Source: Rufibacter sediminis | Lineage (GTDB): Bacteria > Bacteroidota > Bacteroidia > Cytophagales > Hymenobacteraceae | Reading direction: 5' to 3' | DNA: 64,000 bases | Assembly (NCBI RefSeq): GCF_014269285.1 | Contig: NZ_JACOAF010000030.1 | Location: 1 to 64,000, forward strand | Part shown: in pieces, positions 48,984 through 57,900 of the stretch | How the letters are laid out: each line of letters starts with the position of its first letter | Position numbering within the stretch: the first letter of the stretch is position 1 | Notes under the pieces: model-generated | Told to the model about the DNA's origin: nothing | What the model saw: the letters and a program-made list of their open reading frames with translations, nothing else | Database searches by the model: none | Translations under genes and position numbers: made by a program

Positions 48984-49638
48984 AAAAGAATTCCACTACA
49001 TTCAGCAACAGGAAAAACACGAACTGCACCAGCAGGAAATACGGCGCGAACAGGTTGCGGGAGTTCTTCAGCAGCGGAATGAGCACCACCGCGAACAGAA
49101 AGCTGAACACGTACCAGGCCAGGTAATTCTGCAAAGGCGGCGTGTGACCGTCCCAGTACCAGAAATCGAATTTCTCGCAGACCTGCTCAATCAAAAAATC
49201 AATGCTCACCGGAATGGCCGCCGCTATGGCTGCCTTCGCTAAAAAAGGTTTCGCCCATTGGTTGACAACCGCCACGGCCGCAAAGCACAACGCCGCCCAG
49301 TTCATGCCAATCACCAGCGGCACTTCCATGAACTTGAACCCGAACGCATCGCCGTAATGATACCCCCCAAACACCTTCCCAGTGGCTACGCCGATGATTT
49401 CAGCGGTTAAGCCCACCAGAAACACCGCTACAACTCCCAGCACCAGTTTAAGGGTTAATCCCTGCTGGTTCCAGAGCAGCAGCCCGGTGGCCAGTACCAG
49501 ATTTAAAGGCGTGTTGCTCAGAAACCATTCGCGGTACGAGGTGTAAAACCCAATGAGCCCGCATACGTGGAACAGGCAGATGATGCCCACGGAGAGTTGG
49601 AGTTTGTTGACAGGAAGAGGAGCGGTGAGTTCCTTCAT
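48973..49638 (-). CDS. Carotenoid biosynthesis membrane protein (CruF/DUF422-like)
   Basis: The 221-residue protein has about seven membrane helices. It carries the DUF422/CruF pattern: HVCGLIGFYT at the start, EIIGVATGKVFGGYHYGDAFGFKFMEVPLVIGMNWA in the middle (GxYxYG...PxxxxxxW) and SIDFLIEQVCEKFDFWYWDG later. CruF adds water to gamma-carotene ends; the neighbour lycopene cyclase makes such a role likely. The frame overlaps crtY by 11 bases, so both are made from one message. Confidence 0.9.
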   Translation of the reverse strand: MKELTAPLPVNKLQLSVGIICLFHVCGLIGFYTSYREWFLSNTPLNLVLATGLLLWNQQGLTLKLVLGVVAVFLVGLTAEIIGVATGKVFGGYHYGDAFGFKFMEVPLVIGMNWAALCFAAVAVVNQWAKPFLAKAAIAAAIPVSIDFLIEQVCEKFDFWYWDGHTPPLQNYLAWYVFSFLFAVVLIPLLKNSRNLFAPYFLLVQFVFFLLLNVVEFFYAG

Positions 49639-49735
49639 TCAGTTGAAGCTTGTTAGAATATGACGCAAAGACACCTGTACGCGGCGGCGGCAATATAGTC
49701 AACCGGATGGAATAAGATTTGTTCTGCTCTGCGGC

Positions 49736-50431
49736 TTACTTCTCCAGTACGGTCACTAACAAATCTGACGCAAACATGCTGGCCGGAGAAATCACCTTCT
49801 CCTCAAGCGGAATATTGTGCCCGTAGCGTTCGCGCATTTTCGCTTGCACCGGCTTTGCTGTCAAATCAAAGTCCTTCAGCTTTTCCAGTTTCCCTATTTC
49901 TAAACCAGTGGCTCGCTGGTAGACTTTCCAGATGAGTTCAGAACAGTAGATTTTGTCATCAGACCATTCAAAGGTAAGATCATAGTCTTTGCCCGCCAGT
50001 TTCTCTCCTTCCTGCTTCATTTTAGCCAAAGCCGATGGCGAGAGTACCTCATGGGCGTTTTTCAACCGTTTTACCACAAAATGGCCTCCCTCACCACGGG
50101 CAATCCACCTAGCTAAGGGTGTAGTGGATACCGGCTGCACCGCCTCGTAAACGAAATAGTTTTCGCCTTCTCGGTAGACAATGCCGCAGTGGCTGTACTT
50201 GGATTTAGTGGCGAGTTGGATGGCCTGGCTCTGCGCCGAGCGCGAGGTATGGAAAATCAAATCTCCGTTCTGTAGTTCGTTGGAAGCAGATAGTTCCCGT
50301 ACCCGGTCCGCCGCTATCTCCTGGTATTCTTCAGGACTGGGTTTGCCGTAGCGTTTTTCCAGAAAGTAACCCACTGCTACTAAAGGAAGAAGTACCCACA
50401 AGGCCAGCAAGATTTTGGAGCGGAGTTTCAT
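49736..50431 (-). CDS. YiiX/YebB-like permuted NlpC/P60 hydrolase
   Basis: From ATG at 50,431 (a longer frame to 50,467 adds residues before the signal and lacks support), 231 residues with an N-terminal membrane anchor or signal (KILLALWVLLPLVAVGYFL). The domain has QNGDLIFHTSRSAQSQAIQLAT, KYSHCGIVYREGENYFVYEAVQPV (His of the catalytic pair) and DKIYCSELIWKVYQRATG (nucleophile Cys), the order of circularly permuted NlpC/P60 enzymes. Likely cleaves a peptide or lipid-linked amide in the periplasm; substrate unknown. A REP pair and another palindrome lie upstream. Confidence 0.85.
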   Translation of the reverse strand: MKLRSKILLALWVLLPLVAVGYFLEKRYGKPSPEEYQEIAADRVRELSASNELQNGDLIFHTSRSAQSQAIQLATKSKYSHCGIVYREGENYFVYEAVQPVSTTPLARWIARGEGGHFVVKRLKNAHEVLSPSALAKMKQEGEKLAGKDYDLTFEWSDDKIYCSELIWKVYQRATGLEIGKLEKLKDFDLTAKPVQAKMRERYGHNIPLEEKVISPASMFASDLLVTVLEK

Positions 50432-50473
50432 ACTACAAGGTAACAGAATTATCTTTTTTCTTAACAACGACGC

Positions 50474-50548
50474 TGTAGGGGCAATCCCTTGTGGTTGCCC
50501 TTATCCGTTTCCACCGTATTAGGGCAACCACAAGGGATTGCCCCTACA
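50474..50548. repeat. REP inverted pair (second copy)
   Basis: Arms 50,474-50,501 and 50,521-50,548 share the same 26-base core with the pair at 5,970 (GTAGGGGCAATCCCTTGTGG...) but the 19-base loop is different (TATCCGTTTCC...). Such a pattern of constant arms and variable loop is typical of REPINs. Confidence 0.85.
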
Positions 50549-50555
50549 AACAAGA

Positions 50556-50587
50556 AGACCTGTGAGGTTTTGAAAACCTCACAGGTC
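50556..50587. repeat. Perfect palindrome AGACCTGTGAGGTTTT/AAAACCTCACAGGTCT
   Basis: A 32-base palindrome with fifteen-plus bases per arm lies directly after the REP pair. The same GACCTGTGAGG opening occurs in part at 54,772. Short palindromes of this kind are common intergenic repeats in Cytophagales. Confidence 0.75.
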
Positions 50588-50603
50588 TAACTCAGAGACT
50601 ATC

Positions 50604-50639
50604 GTTTTGAGGCCCTTTTCTTAAAAACAGCCTCAAAAC
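50604..50639. repeat. Backbone palindromic repeat copy
   Basis: GTTTTGAGGCCCTTTTCTTA then AAAACAGCCTCAAAAC, a clean copy right at the 3' end of uvrA and possibly serving as its terminator. Confidence 0.7.
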
Positions 50640-50643
50640 AGCT

Positions 50644-53460
50644 TTATAATTTCGGTTTCAAATACTTGCCGGTGTGGTTATCCTCTTGCTTCACGAGATC
50701 TTCCGGGGTCCCTTCAAAGAGCAGGTGGCCGCCGTTGGTACCGCCTTCGGGGCCCAGGTCAATGATCCAGTCGGCGCATTTGATGATGTCCATGTTGTGC
50801 TCGATGACCAGTACGGTGTTGCCGTTTTCCACCAGGGCATTCAGGGCCGTTAACAGCTTGCTGATGTCGTGGAAGTGCAGGCCGGTGCTGGGCTCATCAA
50901 AGATGAACAGGATGTTGCCGTTGTGCGGCGTGGCTCCTTTGGTCAGGAACGAGGCCAGTTTTACGCGCTGCGCCTCCCCACCTGAAAGCGTATTGCTGGA
51001 CTGCCCTAACCTGATGTACCCCAAACCCACGTCTTGCAGCGGCTTCAGTTTCTCCAGGATCTTGGGCTGGTCTTTAAAGAAAATTAGGCTGTCATCAATG
51101 GTCATGTCCAAGACTTCGGAGATGTTTTTCTCGTGGTACTGAATGTCCAGGATGTCTTGCTTGAACTTCTGTCCGCCGCAGGCCTCACAGGTCAGGTAAA
51201 TATCTGCCATGAACTGCATCTCAATCTTCACCTGGCCTTCGCCCTGGCAGACTTCACACCGACCGCCCTCAATGTTGAACGAGAAGTGCGACGGCTTGAA
51301 CCCGCGGGCTTTCGCCAAAGGCTGGTCAGCGTACATGGTTCTGATGGCATCGTAAGCTTTCACGTAGGTCACCGGGTTGGAGCGCGACGACTTGCCAATC
51401 GGGTTCTGGTCCACAAACTCCACGTGGCTCACCTTGTTGATGTCGCCGGTGAGTTTGTCGAATTTACCCGTGGCATCGGCGTGGCCGCCCAAGGCTTTGA
51501 TGAGCGACGGGGCCAGAATCTTCTTCACCAGCGTGGACTTACCAGAGCCGCTCACGCCCGTCACCACCGTCATGACATCCAACGGGAACTTAGCGGTCAC
51601 GTTTTTGAGGTTGTTTTCGCGGGCACCGTGCACTTCCACGCAGTTGCGCCAAGGTCTACGTTGCGCTGGCACCGGCACTTCCATGCGGCCGCTCAGGTAA
51701 CGACCGGTATAGGTATCGCTTTTCAGGAGCTCATCAAACGTGCCCTGGAACATGAGATTTCCGCCGCCAGAACCGGCCTCGGGGCCGATGTCCAGCACCT
51801 GATCCGCCACTTCCATCATGCCTTCCTCGTGCTCCACCACAATCACAGTATTGCCCATTTCCTGCAAGTTGCGCAGCACGCCAATGAGTTGATCTGCGTC
51901 TTTGGGGTGCAGCCCGATGCTGGGTTCGTCCAGAATATACATGGAACCCACCAAGGCACTGCCCAACGACGTAGCCAGGTTGATGCGCTGGCTCTCCCCG
52001 CCGGAAAGCGTGTTGGAAAGTCGGTTCAAGGTGAGATAACCCAAGCCTACGCGCACCAGATAACTCAGGCGATTGGTGACTTCGGTGACTAATCTATCGG
52101 CAACGGCCTGGTCATGGGCGCTCAGCTGCACGTTCTGGAAGAAATCTAGGGTTTTGGTCACGGGCATGAGCACCAGATCCGTGATGCTTTTGCCGTCTAC
52201 TTTCACGTAACTAGCGTCTTTGCGCAGACGTGAGCCTTTGCAGTCTGGGCAGGCGGTGCGGCCCCGGTAGCGGCTCAACAATACGCGGTACTGAATCTTG
52301 TGCGACTGCTGCTGAATGTGCTTGAAGAAGTCATGCAAGCCCCCGAAGTACTTGTTACCGGTCCAAAGCAATTCCTGCTCCTCCTCCGTGAGCTCATTGT
52401 ACGGCCGGTGGATGGGGAAATCAAAGCGCACGCCGTTCTTAAGCAAGGGCTGCAGCCACTCGTTCTGCTTCTCGGTGCGCCACGGCGCGATGGCTCCTTC
52501 GTACACCGTCAGGCTTTTGTCAGGGATGACCAGATCTGGGTCAATGCCCAGCACGCTGCCCCAGCCTTCGCAGGTCTGGCAGGCGCCGTACGGGTTGTTG
52601 AAAGAGAAGAAGTTCACGTTGGGCTCCTCGAACACCATGCCATCCAGCTCAAAGCGGTTGGAGAACACGCGGGTCTCGTCGCCCATCTGGATGTGGCATT
52701 CGTCATGGCCTTCGTAGAACGCGGTCTGCACCGAGTCAGCGAGGCGCATCTGCAGGCTTTCGGCTTCCTCGTCTTTCCGGATGACGGCGCGGTCAATCAG
52801 GATGAACACCTCGCCTTTGGGTTCTTTCTGGCCTTCGGCGATTAGCTCTTCAATAAAGAAGGGTTCGCCGTTGAGAATCACCCGCGAATAGCCTTTCTGC
52901 AACAGCAGGTCCAGTTCTTTGCTGAGCTTGCGGTCTTTGCTTTGCTGCAACGGAGCCAGAATCATGACGCGGGTACCGTCTTCCAGGGTCATCAGGTAAT
53001 CAACCACGCTGGTCACGGTGTCTTTCTTCACTTCCTGCCCCGAGACCGGCGAAATGGTCTTGCCGATGCGCGCGTAGAGTAGCTTGAGGTAGTCGTAAAT
53101 CTCGGTGCTGGTGCCCACGGTGGAGCGGTTGTTCCGGATGCTCACTTTCTGCTCAATGGCAATGGCCGGGCTGATGCCCCGGATGTAATCCACATCGGGC
53201 TTGTCCATGCGGCCCAGGAACTGGCGGGCGTAGGAGCTCAAGCTCTCCACGTACATGCGCTGCCCCTCGGCGTAGAGCGTGTCAAACGCCAGCGACGATT
53301 TGCCGGAGCCGGAAAGGCCGGTGACCACAATGAACTGGTTGCGCGGCAGGGCCACGCTCAGGTTCTTTAAGTTATGGACGCGGGCCCGCTTGATGATGAT
53401 GTGCTCGCGGGCGTCCAGCGCGTCCAAGTCGGTATCTTGTTGAATGAGATCTTCTGTCAT
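50644..53460 (-). CDS. uvrA: Excinuclease ABC subunit A
   Basis: The 938-residue protein has two ABC ATPase halves. First: GLSGSGKSSLAFDTLYAEGQ (Walker A), zinc-finger CPDCKGSRL, NTLSGGESQRINLATSLGS and YILDEPSIGLH. Second: GVSGSGKSTLVKKIL, zinc finger CEVCQGEGQV...CEACGGQKF, NTLSGGEAQRVKLAS and FIFDEPSTGLHF. UvrA dimers scan DNA for bulky lesions and load UvrB in nucleotide-excision repair. Normal length. Transcribed alone; a copy of the backbone palindrome (53,593-53,628) lies upstream of its promoter region. Confidence 0.97.
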   Translation of the reverse strand: MTEDLIQQDTDLDALDAREHIIIKRARVHNLKNLSVALPRNQFIVVTGLSGSGKSSLAFDTLYAEGQRMYVESLSSYARQFLGRMDKPDVDYIRGISPAIAIEQKVSIRNNRSTVGTSTEIYDYLKLLYARIGKTISPVSGQEVKKDTVTSVVDYLMTLEDGTRVMILAPLQQSKDRKLSKELDLLLQKGYSRVILNGEPFFIEELIAEGQKEPKGEVFILIDRAVIRKDEEAESLQMRLADSVQTAFYEGHDECHIQMGDETRVFSNRFELDGMVFEEPNVNFFSFNNPYGACQTCEGWGSVLGIDPDLVIPDKSLTVYEGAIAPWRTEKQNEWLQPLLKNGVRFDFPIHRPYNELTEEEQELLWTGNKYFGGLHDFFKHIQQQSHKIQYRVLLSRYRGRTACPDCKGSRLRKDASYVKVDGKSITDLVLMPVTKTLDFFQNVQLSAHDQAVADRLVTEVTNRLSYLVRVGLGYLTLNRLSNTLSGGESQRINLATSLGSALVGSMYILDEPSIGLHPKDADQLIGVLRNLQEMGNTVIVVEHEEGMMEVADQVLDIGPEAGSGGGNLMFQGTFDELLKSDTYTGRYLSGRMEVPVPAQRRPWRNCVEVHGARENNLKNVTAKFPLDVMTVVTGVSGSGKSTLVKKILAPSLIKALGGHADATGKFDKLTGDINKVSHVEFVDQNPIGKSSRSNPVTYVKAYDAIRTMYADQPLAKARGFKPSHFSFNIEGGRCEVCQGEGQVKIEMQFMADIYLTCEACGGQKFKQDILDIQYHEKNISEVLDMTIDDSLIFFKDQPKILEKLKPLQDVGLGYIRLGQSSNTLSGGEAQRVKLASFLTKGATPHNGNILFIFDEPSTGLHFHDISKLLTALNALVENGNTVLVIEHNMDIIKCADWIIDLGPEGGTNGGHLLFEGTPEDLVKQEDNHTGKYLKPKL

Positions 53461-53592
53461 ATAGAATTATAGCCTCTCTAGAACAACAACCGCGGCAGAA
53501 TAATTCTGTTTGGGCGGGTTTAAAACAAGCGGGAGGCCAAACCGCAAAGGTAGGCATACGCATTGGTTTTTAGAAGGGTAACCGCTTTCTCT

Positions 53593-53628
53593 GTTTTGGA
53601 GCTTCTTTCGGGAAACCGGGCTCAAAAC
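53593..53628. repeat. Backbone palindromic repeat copy
   Basis: GTTTTGGAGCTTCTTTCGGG then AAACCGGGCTCAAAAC, between divergent uvrA and the bTHX gene, so not a simple terminator. Confidence 0.6.
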
Positions 53629-53739
53629 GCCGGAAGAAACTTGCGTTTATTTCTCAGACTTTGTAACTTTCTTCCCCTGAGTCTCGCACAAGAGTACTTG
53701 TCACCTATTGTTTCACTTACTTATTAATTCAGTACCGTT

Positions 53740-53868
53740 ATGGGAAAAGGAGATGTTAAAAGTAAAAAAGGGAAAATCAGCAAAGGTTCTTACGGCAACA
53801 GCCGTCCGCAGAAACCCAAGAACGAAGCTACCAAAGCTGCTAAACTGACGGTTTCCAGCAAAGCGTAG
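53740..53868 (+). CDS. 30S ribosomal protein bTHX
   Basis: This 42-residue frame begins MGKGDVKSKKGKISKGSYGN and continues SRPQKPKNE, the unmistakable bTHX (Thx) family start MGKGDxKxxKGKIxxGSYG. The protein is a small very basic peptide that packs in the head of the 30S subunit and is common in Bacteroidetes. It is easily missed because of its length. The start is fixed by the family's N-terminus. It is followed by a hairpin AGGCCCGCCAGA...TCTGACGGGCCT (53,887-53,917). Confidence 0.9.
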   Translation: MGKGDVKSKKGKISKGSYGNSRPQKPKNEATKAAKLTVSSKA

Positions 53869-53886
53869 TGGATGCATAGCAACAGG

Positions 53887-53956
53887 GAGGCCCGCCAGAA
53901 TAGATCTGACGGGCCTCCTTGTTTTAGGGCCGTTTCTATAAAAACGAGCCAAAATC
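53887..53956 (+). terminator. Terminator hairpin plus palindromic repeat after bTHX
   Basis: GGAGGCCCGCCAGA pairs with TCTGACGGGCCTCC around ATAGA; TTG follows. Immediately after comes a palindrome copy GTTTTAGGGCCGTTTCTATA then AAAACGAGCCAAAATC (53,921-53,956). Confidence 0.75.
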
Positions 53957-54055
53957 AGGAATTGGTGATCCCGGAGGTCAGTAACTTGGGGCTTACTCAG
54001 ACGGCGCTCAGCGGTGAAAGCGTTCTTTTGTTTCTCCTCCTTCCGGCATTCTTTC

Positions 54056-54063
54056 TATATTTG
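54056..54063 (+). promoter_or_regulatory. Bacteroidetes-type -7 box (TATATTTG)
   Basis: TATATTTG fits TAnnTTTG and lies 26 bases before the GTG start of the small exported metal-locus protein. A TTTTG stands about 25 bases further up, slightly farther than the usual -33 spacing. Confidence 0.5.
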
Positions 54064-54088
54064 CCCGTAGAACCTCTTCCCCCCTGTT

Positions 54089-54472
54089 GTGAAAATCAGA
54101 GTTATCTTTTTTGCGGTATACCTCTTTCTGGGCTCCCTGCTGCCCAACTCTGATTTGCACGAACTGTCCAAAATCTCTGACCTGCTGCAGCACTACCAAA
54201 CGCATATTGCCCTGAACGGCCAGTTAAGCTTCACCGAGTTCCTGCACATGCACTACCAGGGTTCAGAGAACACCTCCTCAGAAAAGCACGACCGGCTCCC
54301 GCTCAAGCAGATGGGCAACTCGGCGTATGATTACTTTGTGGCCGTACCTTTGCTACAACCTTCTTTCCAGCTACAGGAAACCCAGGAGCCGCAGCACTAC
54401 CTTTCCCACCCGCAACCCCGGGTTCCCGACGCCTTTACCGGCAGCATCTGGCAACCGCCGCAAGTGGCGTAA
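54089..54472 (+). CDS. Small exported protein of the metal-efflux locus
   Basis: Starting at GTG, 127 residues: a signal peptide (RVIFFAVYLFLGSLLPNSD), then HELSKISDLLQHYQTHIALNGQLSFTEFLHMHYQ. The LLxHYxxHxxxN-x-x-L-SFxEFLxMHY stretch, rich in His, is the mark of short proteins encoded next to CzcA/CusA pumps in Bacteroidetes; it may bind or sense metal in the periplasm. The rest is a Pro/Gln-rich tail. It lies 448 bases before the pump gene on the same strand, with its own promoter. Confidence 0.78.
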   Translation: MKIRVIFFAVYLFLGSLLPNSDLHELSKISDLLQHYQTHIALNGQLSFTEFLHMHYQGSENTSSEKHDRLPLKQMGNSAYDYFVAVPLLQPSFQLQETQEPQHYLSHPQPRVPDAFTGSIWQPPQVA

Positions 54473-54919
54473 CTCTCCTTTTATTGGCAGCATCAGCAGT
54501 CTGGCTACTTCAACAGCCCAGGCTTCTCTCTTCTGTCATTCTGAAAGAACTTTGTGAGCAAACTAGTATAGCGTTTAAGAAACGTTATTGCCGCCCGCAA
54601 CCAAGTTCCTTCCAGGATGACAAAGAAAGATTTGGTTCTTAAAGAAAGATCTGGTGCATTCAGTCCTGCACGTGATGTGTGAACCGCGTTTTTAGCCTGT
54701 TTTCTAAAAAAACAGCTCCTAAACGCACTTCTTACTCCAAACTCAGGACTCTAGACTCAGGACTAACCCAGACCTGTGAGCGTCTCTGCCAATAGCCCAA
54801 TCAACCTCATTTTCCCAGAACCGTCGGGACGGCAACCGTTCAGGCGTTCTCCGGCCTTGCCGTTTTTGGCTTGTTTTTGAGAAAACAGGCCAGAAACGGC
54901 GTCATTCCAAATCAAGAAC
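54473..54919. repeat. 447-base gap filled with repeat sequences
   Basis: No gene. Contents: an imperfect inverted pair GTCATTCTGAAAGAACTT (54,536) / AAGTTCCTTCCAGGATGAC (54,602), a palindrome copy at 54,686-54,726 (GCGTTTTTAGCCTGTTTTCT...), GACCTGTGAGCGTCTCTGCC at 54,772 related to 113 and 60,797, and a long palindrome 54,859-54,900 (GCCGTTTTTGGCTTGTTTTT...). The last copy lies 20 bases before the pump start codon. Confidence 0.6.
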
Positions 54920-57900
54920 ATGTTACAGAAGATTATAGAGTTTTCCATCAAGAACAAGCTGGTGATTGGTTTGCTCACGGTGGCCTTGGTGGCGTGGGGC
55001 GTGTATAACGTGCAGCGCCTGCCCATTGATGCCGTGCCCGACATCACCAACAACCAGGTGCAGGTCATCACGGTGTCGCCGTCGTTGGGGGCGCAGGAGG
55101 TGGAGCGGCTTATCTCATTCCCCGTGGAGCAGTCGGTGGCCAGCGTGCCGGGCGTGACCGAGATCAGGTCGTTCTCCCGTTTCGGGCTGTCATTGGTGAC
55201 GGTGGTCTTTGACGAGGACCGCGATATTTACTGGGCCCGCCAGCAGATCACCGAGAAACTGAAAGAAGCCGAGGAACAGATTCCCGAAGGCATGGGCTCG
55301 CCCACGCTGGCCCCTATTTCCAGCGGTTTGGGCGAGATTTACCAGTACGAGCTTCGGCCAGCGGCCGGATACGAGAGCCAATACAAGGCCACCGAACTGC
55401 GCACCATTCAGGACTGGATTGTGCGGCGGCAACTGTTGGGAACGCCCGGTGTGGCAGAAGTCAGTAGTTTTGGCGGTAAGCTGAAGCAGTACGAGGTAGC
55501 TATCAGCCCCGAGAAGCTCCGCAGTTTCAATCTCACCATCACCCATATTTTCAACGCGCTGGAGAAAAACAACGCCAACGCGGGCGGCGCTTACATTGAG
55601 AAAGACCCCAACGCCTACTTCATCCGCACCGAAGGGCTGGTGAAGAGCCCCGAGGACATTGGCCGCATAGTGGTCACCAACACCGCGGGCGGCGCGCCGG
55701 TCTTAATCAGGGACGTGGCCGAGGTGCGTGAGGGCTCGGCCATCCGGTACGGCGCCATGGTGAACGAGCAGGGCGAAGTGGCGGGCGGTATTGTGATGAT
55801 GCTCAAAGGCGAAAACTCATCGCAGGTGATTCAGCGGGTGAAGGACAAGGTAGCCGAAATCAGAAAAACCTTGCCCCAAGGCGTGGTCTTGGAGCCGTTC
55901 CTGGACCGCACCAAACTGGTAAACCGCGCCATCAATACCGTAGAAACCAACCTCGCCGAGGGCGCGCTGATTGTGGTCTTCGTGCTGGTGTTGCTTTTGG
56001 GCAACTGGCGGGCGGGCTTGCTGGTGGCCTCCGTGATTCCGCTGGCCATGCTGTTTGCCATCTCGCTCATGAACGTGTTCGGCGTGTCGGGGAACCTGAT
56101 GAGCCTGGGCGCGCTGGACTTCGGGTTGATTGTGGACGGGGCCGTGATTATTGTGGAGGCGGTCATTCACAGCATCCATACCAGCGAGTACGCGCAGCAG
56201 GGTGTTTTTAAGCTCTCGCGCAAGCAGATGGACGATGAGGTACAGGGCTCGGCCAGCAAGATGATGGGCTTCGCGTCGTTCGGGCAGATTATCATTCTCA
56301 TTGTCTATCTGCCTATTCTGGCGCTGGTGGGCATTGAGGGCAAGATGTTCAAACCCATGGCGCAGACGGTTTCCTTCGCTATTCTGGGCGCTTTCCTGTT
56401 GTCGCTCACCTACGTGCCCATGATGGCCTCGCTGGTCTTGAGCCGAAAAACCCAGCACAAAGAGAACATTTCAGACCGCATCATGCAGGCCATTAACCGC
56501 ACCTACCAGCCGCTACTCAACTTCGCGTTGCGCGCCAAAACGCTGGTACTGGGCATTGCTTTGGGGCTGTTCGCGCTCAGTCTGGTGCTGTTCACGCAAA
56601 TGGGCGGCGAGTTTATTCCGTCGCTGGACGAAGGCGATTTCGCTATTGAGACGCGCGTACTCACGGGCAGCTCCCTCAACGAGACCATTGAAGTGGTGCA
56701 GAAAGCTTCCAAAGTGCTCAAGCAGACCTTCCCCGAGGTTGAGAAAGTAGTCACCAAAATCGGCTCTGCCGAAGTGCCCACCGAGCCCAACCCTGTGGAA
56801 CTGGGCGACATGATTGTGGTCCTGAAAGAGCGCGACCAGTGGACCAGCGCCAGCTCCCGCGTGGAACTGGCCAACAAAATGTCTGACGTGCTGCACCAGA
56901 ACTTGCCCCAGGCCACCTTTGGCGTGCAGCAGCCCATTCAGATGCGGTTCAACGAGCTCATGACCGGCGCGCGGCAAGACGTGGTGCTCAAAATCTACGG
57001 CGAAGACATGGACCAACTGGCCCTGTACGCGCAGAAAATAGGCAAACTGGTGCAACCCATTGAAGGCGCGCAGGACCTGTACATTGAGGAAATGAGCGGC
57101 TTGCCGCAAGTGGTGGTGCAATATGACCGCGAACAGATAGCCCGCTACGGCCTCACCATTGCAGACGTGAACCGCACCGTAACTTCGGCTTTTGCCGGTG
57201 AGATTGCGGGGCAAGTCTATGAAGGCGAGAAACGCTTTGACCTGGTGGTGCGCCTGAACCAACAGAACCGGCTAGACATTTCGGATGTGCAGCGCCTGTA
57301 CGTGAGCAATGAAAACGGCCTGCAGATTCCGCTGGAGCACATTGCCCAGGTGGAGATGAAGGAAGGCCCCAACCAGATTCAGCGCGACGGCACCCGCCGC
57401 CGCATCACCATTGGCTTTAACGTGCGCAACCGCGATGTGCAGAGCATTGTCACCGAGATTCAGCAGAGAATTGAGACGCAAATTCAGTTGCCGCCCGGCT
57501 ATACCATCACCTACGGCGGCGAGTTCCAAAACCTGATTGAGGCTAAAGAACGGCTTTCAGTGGCGGTCCCGCTGGCGCTGGCGCTCATCTTCGTGCTGCT
57601 GTTTTTCGCCTTTAAATCCATTAAACAGTCTATTCTCATCTTCACGGCCATTCCGCTGTCTGCCATTGGCGGCGTGTTTGCCTTGCTCCTGCGCGACATG
57701 CCGTTCAGCATCTCGGCGGGGGTGGGCTTTATTGCGCTGTTTGGCGTGGCGGTGCTCAACGGCATTGTGATGATCGGCTATTTTAACCAACTAAAAGCCA
57801 GCGGCATGACCAACCTGGAACAAATCATTCGCGAAGGAACGGCCGCCCGTCTGCGGCCCATCATCATGACAGCCACCGTGGCCTCGCTCGGTTTCCTGCC

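Noticed and set aside
55817-56458. Long minus-strand frame opposite the metal pump
   Set aside because: Its His/Gln-rich composition is that of an antisense shadow of GC-rich coding DNA, and the opposite strand is clearly CusA.
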